The notes below the pieces were generated by a model. That model saw only the letters and a program-made list of their open reading frames with translations. It did no database searches and was not told the origin of the DNA. From assembly GCA_023213395.1 (NCBI GenBank), contig CM041465.1, positions 168,089,741 through 168,153,740 on the forward strand: DNA of 64,000 nt, given 5' to 3'. Every line of letters begins with the position of its first letter. Position 1 is the first letter of the stretch. The translations under genes and the position numbers were made by a program. This DNA is from Cycas panzhihuaensis. Taxonomy: Eukaryota; Cycadophyta. Of the stretch, positions 35,607-47,523 are shown piece by piece.

Positions 35607-38600
35607 TAAAAGGACCCTCGCATCCTGGATGGCCAAGGAAGGAGGGTGAAGGTAAAGGCATACCTCTTATCGTGAAGAGGAGATGAGTGGGACAAGTCCT
35701 AACTAAAAAGAGGGGAGACTCGCATGCAAGCTACGGGTGGCTAGTAGTGTGAATGAATGAGGAAGAAGTTGGGCTGAAGGACTAACTTTAGGCTAAAGGG
35801 TGAAGCTAAGGGGGGCTTTGCTCAAAGAAAGGAAAGATAACCTTGGGAGGAGGTACCCTCAAGGCGCTACACCTAAAATGAGGGTTAGGTGTAGGAGGTA
35901 AAATAAGGTATATTATTCCTTCATTTATATCTGTTATGTAGTAAAGGTAATGTAGGAATATGGGTTATTGTTATTTGTATTTAATTTTCTAATAGTAAAG
36001 AAAATGAACTCAAAAGAAATAACACACTCACTCTCATTTCCTAAGTACTAACCTCCCTCTCTTTATCTTTCATAAACATAGGAAAAAGAAGGGCAAGCAA
36101 GCAACCAAGGAAAAGAATATGAGTGTAAAATGCAAACCCACCCAACAATATATAAGAGGGAAATAAGGTGAAAATAGATAGATGCACAACCTGCCTTACC
36201 CAAATCCTACTGAAAATGAGGGTTTAAGTGAGAGAGGGAATGGGTAAGTAGAGAAGGATAACGCCTATTGGTATGAGTTAACTAATTTCCCTCTAGGCAT
36301 CTAAATGAGGAAAGCAACAATAACCAATAGAATACAAGCTGTATATTCCTTTCATCTTTTCTTTTTTGTTTGGGAGCAAAAGGGGGGAGCAGGGTAAGGA
36401 TAAGAAAGAGAAGGTAGGAAAAACATATCTAGGGATTAGATGGTTAGTGTAGCATCTTCCTTGCTTCCTTCACGGTCCAAGCTTTCCTCCTTGATACGCC
36501 TTGCTGTAGATAGTGTGGTGATAGGAGCACTGATGAAAAGGGGCTTTCTTACCTTCCCCAAAACTTGAATGTAAAAGAAACTGAAAGGAAATAATGAAAT
36601 GTCTCTATTTGTAATTTTAAACTATAATAATAATAATAGGAAAGGAGAGGCATACTTGCAATGGAGGTCTTTGTTTGCTCTAAAGCATATAGAACTTGCA
36701 CAACATAAGGCTTTCCCTTTCTTAAGGGGCTCTAGTTATGTGTGGGAGTAAGTGCATACAAGAAGATGTATATATATATGTGTGTTCCTTTTCAAGGGAA
36801 AAGAGGCAAAAGATAACAAGCTTAACAAACATATATTACATAACAAAACATACAATATTAGTGTTGTTTTTACCTTGTATGTACAACAAACAAGTAATGT
36901 AGAAAAAGGGGGGTGAAAGGGAAGAAGACGGGTAGCCTGGAAATGGCTAACCCTCCCAACTAAAAAGCCCATACATTCTCAACCACTCAAGCCAATGGCT
37001 AAGAAGGTCAAGACCACTCAATAATAAGAGTAAAATAGGTTTTGTATATGGAAGGAGAGGTTACAAGAAAACTATAAAAGTTGCAAAAGCTATAAAAGTT
37101 GCAAAGTGCAACTTTTGCAAGATTTTACAAAAGAAAGCGCCAAAGTTGAAAAGACATAAAAGAGGGCTAATAACTAGGTTATATGTGGTTCATGGTTGTT
37201 GGTTATAGGCATAGCAAGGGGCTTCTTATACTATAATCAGCAACGATCCTCACTCTAAAAGTTTTTAGGTGAGCAAGGAAGGTATAAAGAAGGAAAAGGG
37301 AAGGAGAGAAGGGGGTTGCCCTTGAGGAAAAGGCGTATGGGTATAGAACCTTGCCCGTAACTCCTTTTACTCTCCCATAGACCACTTTTCCTACTAGCTC
37401 CTTGAATGGACCCTAAGAAAACTTTAGGAAGGAGAAGGACAATCCAATAGAAAGGAGGGTTTGCCTCCCAATACGGAAGAAAAGAAGGAGAACTTCACAT
37501 ATGCAAGTAGGAAAAGATAAGTAAAAGGATACCTATGCTATGAAAGAAAAAGAGCAAAGGTAGATCTGTAGATACTTACTAAGGATAGATCTGAGGTAGA
37601 TCTACCAAGTAAACTAGCTAAAAAGGGGAATTCCTTTGGGAGATTACTAGAAAATCCTTGCAATACAACATAAGAGAAGCATAACCTACAGAAAAAATGA
37701 TGCTTGATGCTTAGTAAGGTATTTAGAATATGGCGTTATCTTAGTTAGCCTTATTGTAGACTTATAACTCATATTTTCTATACTATAAGAGTTAATAGCT
37801 AAAGTGTGGAGTAAGTACAATAGGGTTAAAGCTTCTTTCAGAACTTGTTGAGAAGAGAGGAGAAAAAAGAGATTAAGAAGATGTAAAATGAGGTGAATTT
37901 TAGATTTTTAAACCCAACCCTAGCCAAGCAAATGATTAGGATTTGCCCTGGGTGGTAAACACCCTAATGCCATATGGCAATTTTATATTTAATATGAAAT
38001 TAGCTGTGGCCAGATAAAAAAAGAGTTTTAAAAAGTCGTACCATGGAAAACTTTGCAGTACCATGAAGTTTACAATGGTACTATAGAGTTTATAGTGGTG
38101 TGGCCAAAACTAAGGTAAAAAAGAAAGGGGAGAGCCTGAAGGCTCCCAAAAAGGGGGGTCCTAGATCCTAAGGGAGCATGATGTAGTGTCAAGATGGTAA
38201 GGAGGGGTCATGGGACCTAGAGGGACCACAATAGGTAGGAAACAATGGTCAAGGACTCCAAAAAAAGAGACAAATGGCACATAAGGGTGATGATTGAACC
38301 TAAACAAGATGTTAGAGGTTGTGTCACACTACAAAATTATGCAAAATAGGCTATGGGAGCCAAAAGTACTTGGGGACATCGTGGAGACATGGTAGAGGAT
38401 CATAGAGTACCATGGGATGTGTTTACCAAGTCATCATAGGCTAAAAGTATCAAGATGCAATATGAATAAGCAAACAATGTATAGTGATCATATAGTTAAT
38501 CAATTAGAATGCAATGTATGTAATGTGCCTTGATCAACTATTTCTGAAACCAACTAAAGTGAAAATAGAAGTATACCTAAACTCACCTAAGTTAAGTTTC

Positions 38601-38629
38601 CCATGTCCATTCTTGGTAGTTGGGAAACA
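35607..38629 (-). repeat. element 1 5' LTR, outer segment
   Basis: Continues the LTR begun at 18215-18451 after the element 2 insertion and ends TAGTTGGGAAACA at 38629. It carries the palindromic module (38037-38103), a TTTAAA TATA-like site near 37900 and the donor-like site (minus strand, GT at 36551-36552). Closely similar to 3142-6365. Confidence 0.88.
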
Positions 38630-38692
38630 TAAACCAAGGGATAAATGAGGTGTTCAAAAAGGGAAAATATGCTACAAAATAGTATGATCAGG
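38574..38692 (+). repeat. 119-bp direct repeat, copy 1
   Basis: Spans the last 56 bp of the element 1 LTR and 63 bp of element 5 LTR, from TACCTAAACTCACC to ATCAGG. Copies 2 and 3 are at 45267-45385 and 46027-46145, each also 119 bp. Copies 1 and 3 flank the whole copia complex. Confidence 0.85.
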
Positions 38693-39333
38693 TAATGTGA
38701 CAACAATGGTTGGAGTCTGAAATTTTGACATGTTGGCAGTGCAGTTTCCCCCCTAAACCTTCCTCATGGGGTTCCAAGAGGGGCGGTAACCTCCCTTGGC
38801 TAAAGGAGTGCAAGGGAAGTGGAACACCCCCAAAAAGAGGGGGTTCAAGGGTAATAGCCTACAACCCAAAAATTTACTACTAAAAAGTATATTAAATTGT
38901 AAAGAGAATCAGGGTTGTTTGCTAAAAATACCCTAGATTTTACGGTCAAGATTTGTGCCTTGGATGACCCTCTCATGTAGCCCAATTTAGGGCATTTTTC
39001 ATTATGTTGATAGTGTTCAATGTACTGTGAAGAGTTGGGTGGTTAGTTATTATTGCTGTGAGCACTCTACTATAGGATTATGTATATTTTCCCCATTCTA
39101 TAATAATAAAGGTTGATACCTTTCTTGTGTCAATGTTTCCCTAGCACACTGTTAAGGTTTTATCATGTTATATCAGGTGTATATATGATGCTTAGCTTTC
39201 TTATTCATTTTATTATTTTATCTCTAGTTTAAGAACTTGCATGTTAAATTTTTGTTTCGATTCCTATAACTAGTTGTAAGAATAGTTTAGATCTTGGTGG
39301 TGGTTTAAAGATTGAGACCTAATCTTCTCAACA
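38693..39333 (+). repeat. copia LTR 1 (5' LTR)
   Basis: 641 bp from TAATGTGACAAC to CTCAACA. The inner LTR 2 starts TGTTAGATAATGTG, so LTR 1 lacks the first 7 bases of the element. It has a TATA-like TGTATATTTT and AATAATAAAG near 39080-39110. Confidence 0.85.
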
Positions 39334-39335
39334 AG

Positions 39336-39348
39336 TGGTATCAAAGCC
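39336..39348 (+). promoter_or_regulatory. copia primer-binding site
   Basis: TGGTATCAAAGCC, two bases after the LTR end, complementary to the 3' end of initiator tRNA-Met (usual form TGGTATCAGAGC). Confidence 0.88.
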
Positions 39349-39405
39349 ACTTTTATTTTTATAGTAAGTTTGTGAAGGTTTTGGTATCATCGTTTTCTAC
39401 ACCAA

Positions 39406-40258
39406 ATGGTGAAACTAGCAAGTGTAAAGTTTGAGGTAGAGAAATTCAATGGCAAAAATAACTTCGAGTTGTGGAAATTGAAATGTATGATGTTCTTATA
39501 TAATAAGGTTTGTACAAATCTCTTGCAGGCAAAATGAAGAAACCTGCAGGGATGGACGATGATGAACGGAATGATCTAAACAAAAAGACTCTTAGCACTA
39601 TACGATTGTGCTTGGCAGATGAAGTTCTATTTAACATCACAATGGAGTAGATGTTAGTAGGATTATGGACCCAATTAGAAAGCTTGTATATGACCAAATC
39701 AATGGCGAATTGAATCTACTTAAAGAGGTAGCTGTACTCATTATAGATGAAGGAAGGTACAAAAATTACTAACCATTTAATTATTTTCAATACTCTTATT
39801 TGTTAGTTGGCTAGTATCAATGTCAAAATTGAGAATGAAGATAAGGCTGTTATCTTATTATGCTCATTACCAGAATCCTGGGATAATATTATCACCTAAA
39901 TTAGTTTTAGTACTAGAGATGAATTAGAATATGATTTTGTTATGAGTGCTTTATTAATGGAAGAACTGTGGAGGAAGTCTAGTCTTGAAACCTGCACACC
40001 AAAAACTATGACAGTAAGGGGTAGAACAATTGATAGAGGATAAAGCTCCAGGCATACATCAAGGTCAAAGTCAGAAGGCAAGAAGAGTAAGCTTATGTGT
40101 TGGCACTGTAATAAGACCGGTCACCTCAAGAAGGATTGCTTCAAAAGGAAGGAGTTCCAGAAAAAGCAAGATCCTGCCAAGGAGGCTAATCAGGTGGAGT
40201 CAAATCAAGGTACATATGATGATGTCTTGGTTAGTTATAATGTTTCCCATTATCACCA
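39406..40258 (+). pseudogene. copia gag
   Basis: The ATG at 39406 opens MVKLASVKFEVEKFNGKNNF, the typical start of Tork/Tnt1-like gag. A frameshift comes near 39480; the rest is recognisable as MDDDERNDL, TIRLCLADEVLFNI, then a TAG, LWTQLESLYMTKS, and LLCSLPESWDNI. The knuckle CWHCNKTGHLKKDC (CX2CX4HX4C) is intact at 40099-40140. This is the RNA-binding capsid part of the single gag-pol frame. Confidence 0.85.
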
Positions 40259-40660
40259 TGACTAATTATTAGATTCAGGTGCTTTACACCACATGTGTCC
40301 ACACAAGAGTTGGTTCCCATCATGCCAACCTCTTGATGGTGGTGATGTGCTTATGGGAAATGAAGTTTCTTGTAAGACAATAGGTATTGGTAGCATTATA
40401 ATTAAGATGTTCGATGGTGTAGTAAGAACATTAACTAAGGTTAGACATGTACCTAACCTGAAAAAGAATCTGATTTCCTTGGGTGAACTAGATTAGGGTG
40501 GTTATAAGCATACAGGTCATGAAGGAGTCTTAAAGGTGTAAAAGGGCACCTTGGTTGTTATGAAAGCCTTAAAGAAAGGAAACCTTTATATTTTAGTGGG
40601 AAGTACAGATGTTAGCCATACAGCTATAACATCAAAGAATGCAGAAGATCCAGCTCAGTT
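40259..40660 (+). pseudogene. copia protease
   Basis: LLDSGALHHMCPHKSWF follows the gag region; the catalytic Asp codon is 40272-40274 (D-S-G). VRHVPNLKKNLISLGELD is the usual end of copia proteases. A TAG then leads to the integrase zinc region. Confidence 0.82.
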
Positions 40661-41560
40661 ATGACATCAGAGACTTGGGCACATGAATGAGAGAGGACTT
40701 AAGGTGCTGATAAATAGTAAGTTACTTCCTAACTTCCAACTTTCAGATTTGGCTTTCTGCAAACATTATATTTTTGGAAAGTAGTGTAGACTCAAGTTTA
40801 AAGTAGGGAGTCACACTAGTAAAGGTGTTCTGGATTACATACATTCATATGTGTGGGGACTAGCCCCTAAAATATCTTGTGGAGGATCATTGTACTTTGT
40901 CACATTTATAGATGATTACTCTAGAAAGGTATGGGTTTATTTTTTAAAAAGGAAATCTGAAGTTTCAGTGTGTTTAAGCAATTCAAGGCTCTAGTTGAGA
41001 ACAACACTGGTAAGTCAATCAAATGTTTAAGAATTGACAATGGAGGTGAGTTCAACTCCTTGGAGTTTGAGAAGTATTATAGAGAAGTTAGGATCGAAAG
41101 GCACAAGGCCACTAACTATACTCTATAGTAAAATAACATTGCTGAGCACATGAATAGGACACTCTTGGAAAGAGCAAGAAGCATGCTAAGTAATGTTGGA
41201 GTGGAGTAGGGCTTATGGGTATAAGTTATTTAAACAACTTACTATCTAGTAAACATGTCACCATTACTTGCAATAGATTGCAAGATTCCAGAAGAGGTAT
41301 GGACTGGACATCTATGTGATTATTAAAATTTAAAAGTTTTTAGTTGTGATGCTTATGCCTAGACTGATAAAAGTAAATGTTCAAAGTTAGACCCAAAATC
41401 TAAGAGAGTATCTTTGTTGGTTATGGTGATAAAGATGGTGTGAAGGGATACGGGTTGTGGAATCCTACTGCCTACAAAATCACCATTAATAGAGATGTTA
41501 TATTTGATGAATCTCCCCTTATAAAATTAGATAATGTAGAAGTTGAAGTGAAATAAGAGC
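40661..41560 (+). pseudogene. copia integrase
   Basis: Located before RT, which defines Ty1/copia order. RLGHMNERGLKVL and CKHYIFGK are remains of the HHCC zinc site. The core carries FIDDYSRKVWVYF (Asp), RIDNGGEFNS (Asp), AEHMNRTLLERARSML (Glu). Frameshift near 40965 and several TAG stops. The C-terminal end runs to about 41560. Confidence 0.83.
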
Positions 41561-41779
41561 AGAAAGTTAAACATCAATAGGTCAAGTTTGAAACTCATCC
41601 ATCTTTAGAATCAGAAGAGTGGGAAGATCTTTTTGAAGATGAATCTACAACAGATTTATAAAAGTATATAGATACTCCTCTACCAACAGTTATAAGATCT
41701 GCATGAGGTAGTCATCCACCTAACATGTGCAACCCTTCTACTTCTATTACTTTGGTTTCTAATGATGGTGAGCCTACAT

Positions 41780-43325
41780 GTTATCAAAAAGAAGTAGATG
41801 ATATCCATAGTGAGAAGTGGTAGAGGGCTATACAGGAAGAGATAGATACTTTGAAGAAAAATAATTCATGGGACTTGGTAGAACTTCCACATGGTAGGAA
41901 GATTATTGGTTGCAGGTGGATTTTTAAGATGAAAATAGATGTTGATGGAAAGGTTGATAGATACAGGGCAAGGTTGGTGGATAAAGGTTTTACACAGAAA
42001 GTAGGTATTGACTTTCATGAGATTTTTTCACCAGTTGTCAAACTTGTTTCAATTTGAGTGCTATTAGCATTGGTAACTTCACTTCATTTGGAATTGGAGT
42101 AGTTAGATGTAAAAATAACTTTTCTACATGGAGATCTAGATGAAGAGATCTATATGGATCAACTAGAAGGGTTTGTACAGGATGGCAGAAAAAGACTTAT
42201 TTGCAAGCTCAGGAAATCATTGTATGGCTTGAAGCAATCACCCAAGCAATGGTACAAGAAGTTTGATGCCTTCATAGAGAGCCAGAATTTCAAAAGAAGT
42301 GAGTATGATCATTGTATTTACTTTAAATTCATAGACAATGTCTTATTTATTATCTTGGTATTGTATGTTGATGACATGCTAGTTACAAGCAAGAGCATGG
42401 AAGAAATCAATAAGTTAAAGGCTCAATTGGCTAAGACTTTTGATATGAAGGATCTAGGAGCTACAAAACAAATCTTAGGTATGGAGATACATAGAGATAG
42501 GAAAAATAGTAAGCTATGGATATCATAGTAGAAATATGTGGAGAAGGTGCTAACTAGGTTTGGTATGGTAAATGTGAAATAAATGAGTATCCCATTGGGT
42601 TCTTATTTCAAGGTTTCTTCAATTATGAGTCTTAGTAATGAAGAAGAAAAGGATTATATGTCTCCTGTGTCTTATGCCAGTGTAGTATGAAGTTTGATGT
42701 ATTCCATGGTATGTACAAGACCTGGCATTTCACATGCAGTCGATGTAGTTAGCAAGTTTATGGTAAATCCAGGAAAGAAACATTGGACAGTAGTGAAATG
42801 GGTGCTTCAGTATTTGAGAGGCACAAGTGACTATTGCATCATCTTTGGAGGTACAGGTAATCAAGTTTATAGATATGTTGATTCAGACTTTGCAAGAGAT
42901 TTAGATAAAAGAAGGTCTACTTCAGCTTATGTATTCACTTTTATAAATGGTCCAATTAGTTGGATGTCAAAATTGTAGAGCACAATTGTATTATCGACTA
43001 CAGAAGCTAAATATGTTGTTGCAACACATTCTTGCAAAGCAGCAATATGGTTACAAGGTCTATTGGATGAGCTTGGAAGGAAATAGGAAAATATAAAGGT
43101 ATTTTGTAATAGTCAAAGTGCCATTTACCTAGCCAAGAATCTAGCTTATCATAATAGGATAAAGCATATTGTTCTTAAGTACCATTTTGTTAGACAGGTC
43201 GTGGAAGCAAGTGGAGTGGCATTTGAGAAGGTCAATACAAAATAAAGTTGTGCTAATATGTTCACAAAACCAATATTATTAGAGAAGTTCAAATGGTGTT
43301 TGACTTCTGTTGTCTTATAGAAAAC
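41780..43325 (+). pseudogene. copia reverse transcriptase and RNase H
   Basis: [41 protein letters not shown] region (41851-42057), then 42154-42528 with KLRKSLYGLKQSPKQWY and the active site LYVDDMLV near 42370. RNase H: VNPGKKHWTVVKWVLQYLRGT, DSDFARDLDKRRSTSAYVF, ISWMSKL, then after stops TEAKYVVAT and FTKPILLEKF near the end. It finishes close to 43325, 50 bp before LTR 2. Lineage is closest to Tork/Tnt1 by motif memory. Broken by TAG codons and shifts. Confidence 0.87.
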
Positions 43326-43377
43326 GTGATGAAAGGTCCAGGAAAGGTATGAGATAAATTATTGTCAAGGTAAAGAT

Positions 43378-44415
43378 TGTTAGATAATGTGACAACAATG
43401 GTTGGAGGCTAAAATTTTGACATGTTGGCAGCACGGTTTCTCTCCAAAACCTTTCTCGAGGGGTTCTAAGGGGGGTGGAAGCCCCCCTTGGCTAGGGGAT
43501 GTGGGGGGAGTGGAATGTGTTGGACTATGGCTGGCTCACTTACCAAGGAGTCCTCTTCCCAAATCACCCTAGGGCTTTTGGTGTAATGGCAAGTCACAAG
43601 TGGTATCAGAGCTACCAGGGTTCAAAATTGGTCCTATGTACCGCAGTAGCATACCTGGAGATACGTGAAGGTGTTTACTAGGTAGCACTAAGGAAAACCG
43701 TGGTGGACATGTAATGCCATGTAGGTACAACCGACTCCTTGTGACGGGGGAGTGTTGGAGCACGTGACGTTAACTATCATAAGGAAGTCCTCTTTCTAAA
43801 TCATCCTGGGGCCGTTACACTAAAAGCCCTGGGGTGATTTGGCAAGAGGACTCCTCGGCAAGTGAACTAGCCATAGTCCAACACTACTCCATGACGAGGA
43901 GGCCAATGCCCCCTACAAAGAGGGGGTTCGAGGGCATTAGCCCCCAACCCAAAAATTTAGCACAAGAAAATATATTAAATTGTAAAGAGAATTAGGGTCG
44001 TTCGCTCAAAATACCCTAGATTCTGTAGTCAAGATTTATGCCTCGGATGACCCTCTCATGTAGCCTGATTTAGAGAATTTTTCATTATGTAGATACTATT
44101 CAATGTACTATGAGGAGTTAGATAGCTAGTTGTTATTGCTGTGAGTACTCTTCTACAGGATTATATACATTTTCTCCATTCTATAATAATAAAGATCATA
44201 CCTTTCCTATGTGGATGTTTCCCTAACATACTGCTAGGATTTTACTATGTTATATCGAGTGTACATGTGATGATTGAGTTTCTTGTTCATTTTATTATTT
44301 TATCTCTAGTTTAAGAACTTGCATGTTAAATTTTAGTTTCAATTCCTATAACTAGCTATAAGAATATTTTAGATCTTGGTGGCGGTTTAAGGGTTAAGAC
44401 CTTATCTTCTTAACA
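43378..44415 (+). repeat. copia LTR 2, with TRIM-like insert
   Basis: TGTTAGATAATGTG to TTAACA. Without the 387-bp insert (43518-43904) it is 651 bp, against 641 for LTR 1 and LTR 3. Preceded by a decayed polypurine stretch (AAGGTAAAGAT). Followed directly by a second primer site and gag start, so it is the junction LTR of a tandem. Confidence 0.85.
43518..43904 (+). mobile_element. TRIM-like miniature element with an inverted LTR copy
   Basis: Contains an LTR-like unit (43518-43586, TGTTGGACTATGG...GGTGTAA), a tRNA-Met primer site TGGTATCAGAGC (43601-43612), about 130 bp of non-coding internal DNA, a polypurine tract GACGGGGGAG ending at 43752, a second direct LTR-like unit (43753-43812), and head-on to it an inverted unit (43813-43883) that is nearly a perfect reverse complement of the first. 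The first and third units make terminal inverted repeats of about 54 bp or more. Flanking GGAATG / CCAATG suggests a 4-5 bp duplication. No coding capacity; it would depend on other elements. Confidence 0.75.
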
Positions 44416-44842
44416 AGTGGTATTAGAGCCACTTTTATTTTTGTAGAGAGTTCGTGAAGGTTTTAGTATCAGCTTTTTCTACACCAAATAGTGAAATTGG
44501 CAAGTGAAAAGTTTGAGGTGGAGAAATTCAATGCAAGAATAACTTCAAGTTGTAGAAGTTGAAAGCGTATGATGTTCTTGTACAACAAGGTTTATACAGA
44601 GCTCTTGCAGGCAAAATAACGAAACTCGTAGGGATGGACGATGACAAATGGGATGATTTAGACGAAAAGGCTCTTAGAAAAATATGATTGTGCTTGGTAG
44701 ATAAAGTTCTATTTAACATCACAAGGGAGAAGACATTAACAAGATTATGGACCCAGTTGGAAGGCTTGTATATGACCAAATTAGTGACAAATTGAATCTA
44801 CTTGAAGCGGGAGCTATACTTATTACAAATGAAGGAAGGTAC
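44416..44842 (+). pseudogene. copia internal fragment (primer site and gag start)
   Basis: A second copy of the element start: primer site TGGTATTAGAGC at 44418, gag beginning with KFEVEKFN-like sequence, then TIRLCLADEVLFNI-like residues in decayed form. It matches 39334-39774. It stops inside GGTACAAAAA, where it joins the Tat LTR fragment through the shared CAAAAA/GGGGG. Confidence 0.85.
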
Positions 44843-45385
44843 AAAAAAGGGGGTCCTAGTTCCTAAGGGAGCATGATGTAGTGTCAAGGTGATAAGGAGG
44901 GGTCATCAGACCTAGAGGGACCACAGTAAGTAGAAAAGGATGGTCAAGGACTCCAAAAAAGGAGACAAATGACACATAAGGGTGCCAACTAGGCCTAAAG
45001 AGCTACTAGGGTTTGTGTCACGCTAAGAAATTATGAAAAATAGGCTAGGGAGCTAAAAATACTTGGGAACATCATGGAGACATAGCGGAGGGTCATGGAG
45101 TGCCATGGGATGTATATCCCGAGTCATCATAGGCTAAAAATATCAAGATGCAATATGAACAAGCAAACAATGAGTAGTGATCATATAGTCAATCAATTAG
45201 AATGCAATGTATGTAATGTGCCTTGATCAACCATTTTTGAAACCAATAAAAGTAAAGATGGAAGTATACCTGAACTCACCTAAGTTGAGTTGCCCATGTC
45301 CATTCCTAGTAGATGGGAAACATAAACCAAAGGATAAATGAGGTGTTAAAAAAGGGAAAAGATGCTACAAAATAATATGATCAGG
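44843..45385 (-). repeat. duplicated Tat LTR tail plus 119-bp repeat copy 2
   Basis: GGGGGTCCTAG-TCCTAAGGGAGCATGATGTAGTG matches 38157 onward (element 1 LTR) and continues to the LTR end at 45322 and the 63-bp flank. It is the second copy of the region that precedes LTR 1. No genes. Confidence 0.85.
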
Positions 45386-46026
45386 TAATGTGACAACAAT
45401 GGTTGGAGGCCAACATTTTGATATATTGGAAGCACGATTTCCCGCCCAAACCTTCCAAGTGGGGTTCTAAAGGGGGCAGGAGCCCCCCTTGGCCAAGGGA
45501 GTGCGGGGGGAGTGGAACACCCCCAGCAAAGAGGGGGTTCAGGGGCGATAGCCTTGACCCAAAAATTTAGCACTGGAAAGTATATTAAATTATAAAGAGA
45601 ATTAGGGTCGTTTTCTCAAAATACCCTAGATTCTATGATCGAGATTTGTGCCTTGGATGACCCTCTCATATAGCCTAATTTAGGGCATTCTTCATTATGT
45701 TGATAGTATTAAATGTATTGTGAGGAGTTGGGTGGCTAGTTGTTGTTGCTATGAGCACTCTGTTACAAGATTATGTATATTTTCTCCATTCTACAATAAT
45801 AAAGATTGATACCTTTACTTTGTGGATGTTTCCCTACCATACTACTAGGGTTTTACCATGTTATATTAGGTGTACATGTGGTGCTTAGCTTTCTTGTTCA
45901 TTTTATTATTTTATCTCTAGTTTAAGAACTTGCATGTTAAATTTTAGTTTCGATTCTTATAACTAGATGCAAGAATAGTTTAGATCTTAGTGGTGGTTTA
46001 AGGGTTGGGACCTTATCTTCTCAACA
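45386..46026 (+). repeat. copia LTR 3 (solo LTR)
   Basis: 641 bp, with the same 7-base 5' truncation as LTR 1 and a complete CTCAACA end. 119-bp repeats lie on both sides (45267-45385 and 46027-46145), as expected for a solo LTR left by LTR-LTR recombination. Confidence 0.85.
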
Positions 46027-46145
46027 TACCTAAACTCACCCGAATTGAGTTGCCCATGTCCATTCCCAATAGCTAGGAAACACAGACCAAGGGATAAATG
46101 AGGTATTCAGAAAAGGAAAAGATGCTACAAAATAGTATAATCAGG
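46027..46145 (+). repeat. 119-bp direct repeat, copy 3
   Basis: Third copy of the element 1 LTR end plus element 5 LTR flank. It passes without a break into GCTAAGAATCATC, which is the undisturbed continuation of element 5. Confidence 0.85.
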
Positions 46146-46431
46146 CTAAGAATCATCTAAGCTAAGTTACAGAGGCATGTGAGAAACCTATTACCAAGAT
46201 ATGATTAATCATAGGAGGCCAATGATGCCATTGGACCAGAGTCCTAGGTCATTATAGATAAGAGTACACATAGACAAGGAGATTAGGCAAGCAATCCAAG
46301 CAATCAAGTAAGTATACAAGCATCCTGTACCATAATAATTGTAAATATATGATAGAGCATAAGGGATAAAATATATACCTAATATTACCTATGTGATGGT
46401 ATCCTAATCCATTCCGAGTGGCTAGGAAACA
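46146..46431 (-). repeat. element 5 3' LTR, right segment
   Basis: Ends GTGGCTAGGAAACA, matching the outer edge of the other LTRs (AGCTGGGAAACA), and a block at 46350-46431 aligns with 6300-6365. It is directly followed by a polypurine tract, which makes it a 3' LTR in minus orientation. Confidence 0.7.
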
Positions 46432-46446
46432 CTACCCCCTTGGTAG
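46432..46446 (-). promoter_or_regulatory. polypurine tract, element 5
   Basis: The minus strand reads CTACCAAGGGGGTAG, like the tract at 6366-6378. Confidence 0.75.
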
Positions 46447-47523
46447 CATAACCTCATCACTTAAAAGCATTGGATGATGGTAAATGCTATCAACACAATC
46501 TTGTCAGTAAAAGTGCATAAAGCTCATGTGTCAGTAACCAAGATGGGTGGCGAGTGTTGCAATGGATCACATGGATGGGAAACACATGTTTAGGCGAGGA
46601 AGGAGAGGCATGACTTAGTCAATCCTTAGGGTACAGATCCCTAGACCTGAAACATACATGGGATAATGGAAGGGTGACCTAGGGTTTGCCCATGGTGGCA
46701 ATTAAGTGGGTAGTATGACCCTAGAAAATAGAATGGGACCAGAATCCTTATAGAAAACAAAATAGTAGAAAGGAAGAAGGAGATGAGGGGATGTCCCATC
46801 ATCTTCATATACAAGGTTGATATAATATAAATGTAATCTAAGAATAACATAATCATCATCTAGAGAGGTGTTAACATAATTAAAAAGCATGAAAAATTTG
46901 TAGCACGGATAATACAAGAGCCAAGTAAAGAGACAAACCTATGGACACCATAGTTTAACTTCATCAGTGGCCTATTTTCAGAGGTGAAAAGGGGAGGACA
47001 TCTAGAAACAACTCTTGGGAGAGAAAGGGTCCACCCATAAAGTTGGATAGGGATTTTCTAAGGAAGGGAGGGGATGCTCTAGGATAAAGTAGATGAGGTT
47101 ATTTGCCTCAACACCCTAGTTACAAGGGATATACTTGATGTCTATTGAAGCAAAGGTGGATAAAAGAGATCAAGCAGTTAAAGAAAGGGATGAGGAGAGT
47201 AAGGCTGGGACCTCAAAGAGACATAGGCTAAGCCTAGTCTCCTAGTGAAAGAGGAGGACATCCCGAGGGAGGAGTGTCATGACGATGTCTCATTCACACA
47301 TGGGCCTTTTGCATTATATTTCAATGATAAGAAAGCTTTGGACCTCTACGAGGATCCACACCACACTTAGATGTATGATTGTATCCCCCTATAAGGATTT
47401 TGGCTTCGTTAGGTGCATATTACTAATGATATATACTATTATTCATCATATATATATATATATGGGGACCACATTGGCACCCCATTTTGATACACTTTAT
47501 GTATTTGCATTCATTATGGATGG
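46447..47523 (-). mobile_element. element 5 internal remnant
   Basis: 46447-47060 aligns with the spacer next to the element 1 3' LTR (for example 46920-46980 with 6740-6790). 47060-47230 keeps the C-terminal end of the second RNase H (VEANNL, where elements 1 and 2 have EADS). Sequence then jumps, between about 47230 and 47330, to the spacer beyond the antisense gene (matching 10580-10730). The antisense gene and the RNase H N-terminus are therefore deleted. It ends where element 3 is inserted. No intact frame. Confidence 0.65.

Larger units (their letters stand above)
3142..38629 (-). mobile_element. element 1: Tat-clade Ty3/gypsy, interrupted
   Basis: A full-length minus-strand element of about 18.3 kb once the 17.2-kb element 2 insertion is removed. 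Order on the minus strand: 5' LTR (38629-35607 plus 18451-18215), primer site, gag, protease, RT, RNase H, integrase, antisense gene on the plus strand, second RNase H, polypurine tract, 3' LTR (6365-3142). The flanks are CACAC on the left (3137-3141) and CAGAC in the least altered right-hand copy (46083-46087), a 4/5 target duplication inside the element 5 LTR. Stops and frameshifts interrupt every gene, so it cannot move on its own. Confidence 0.85.

Noticed and set aside
43518-43883. Inverted-repeat DNA transposon (MITE)
   Set aside because: The terminal inverted repeats fit, but TG...CA ends, a tRNA-Met primer site and a polypurine tract next to an LTR-like unit favour a TRIM-type retroelement.
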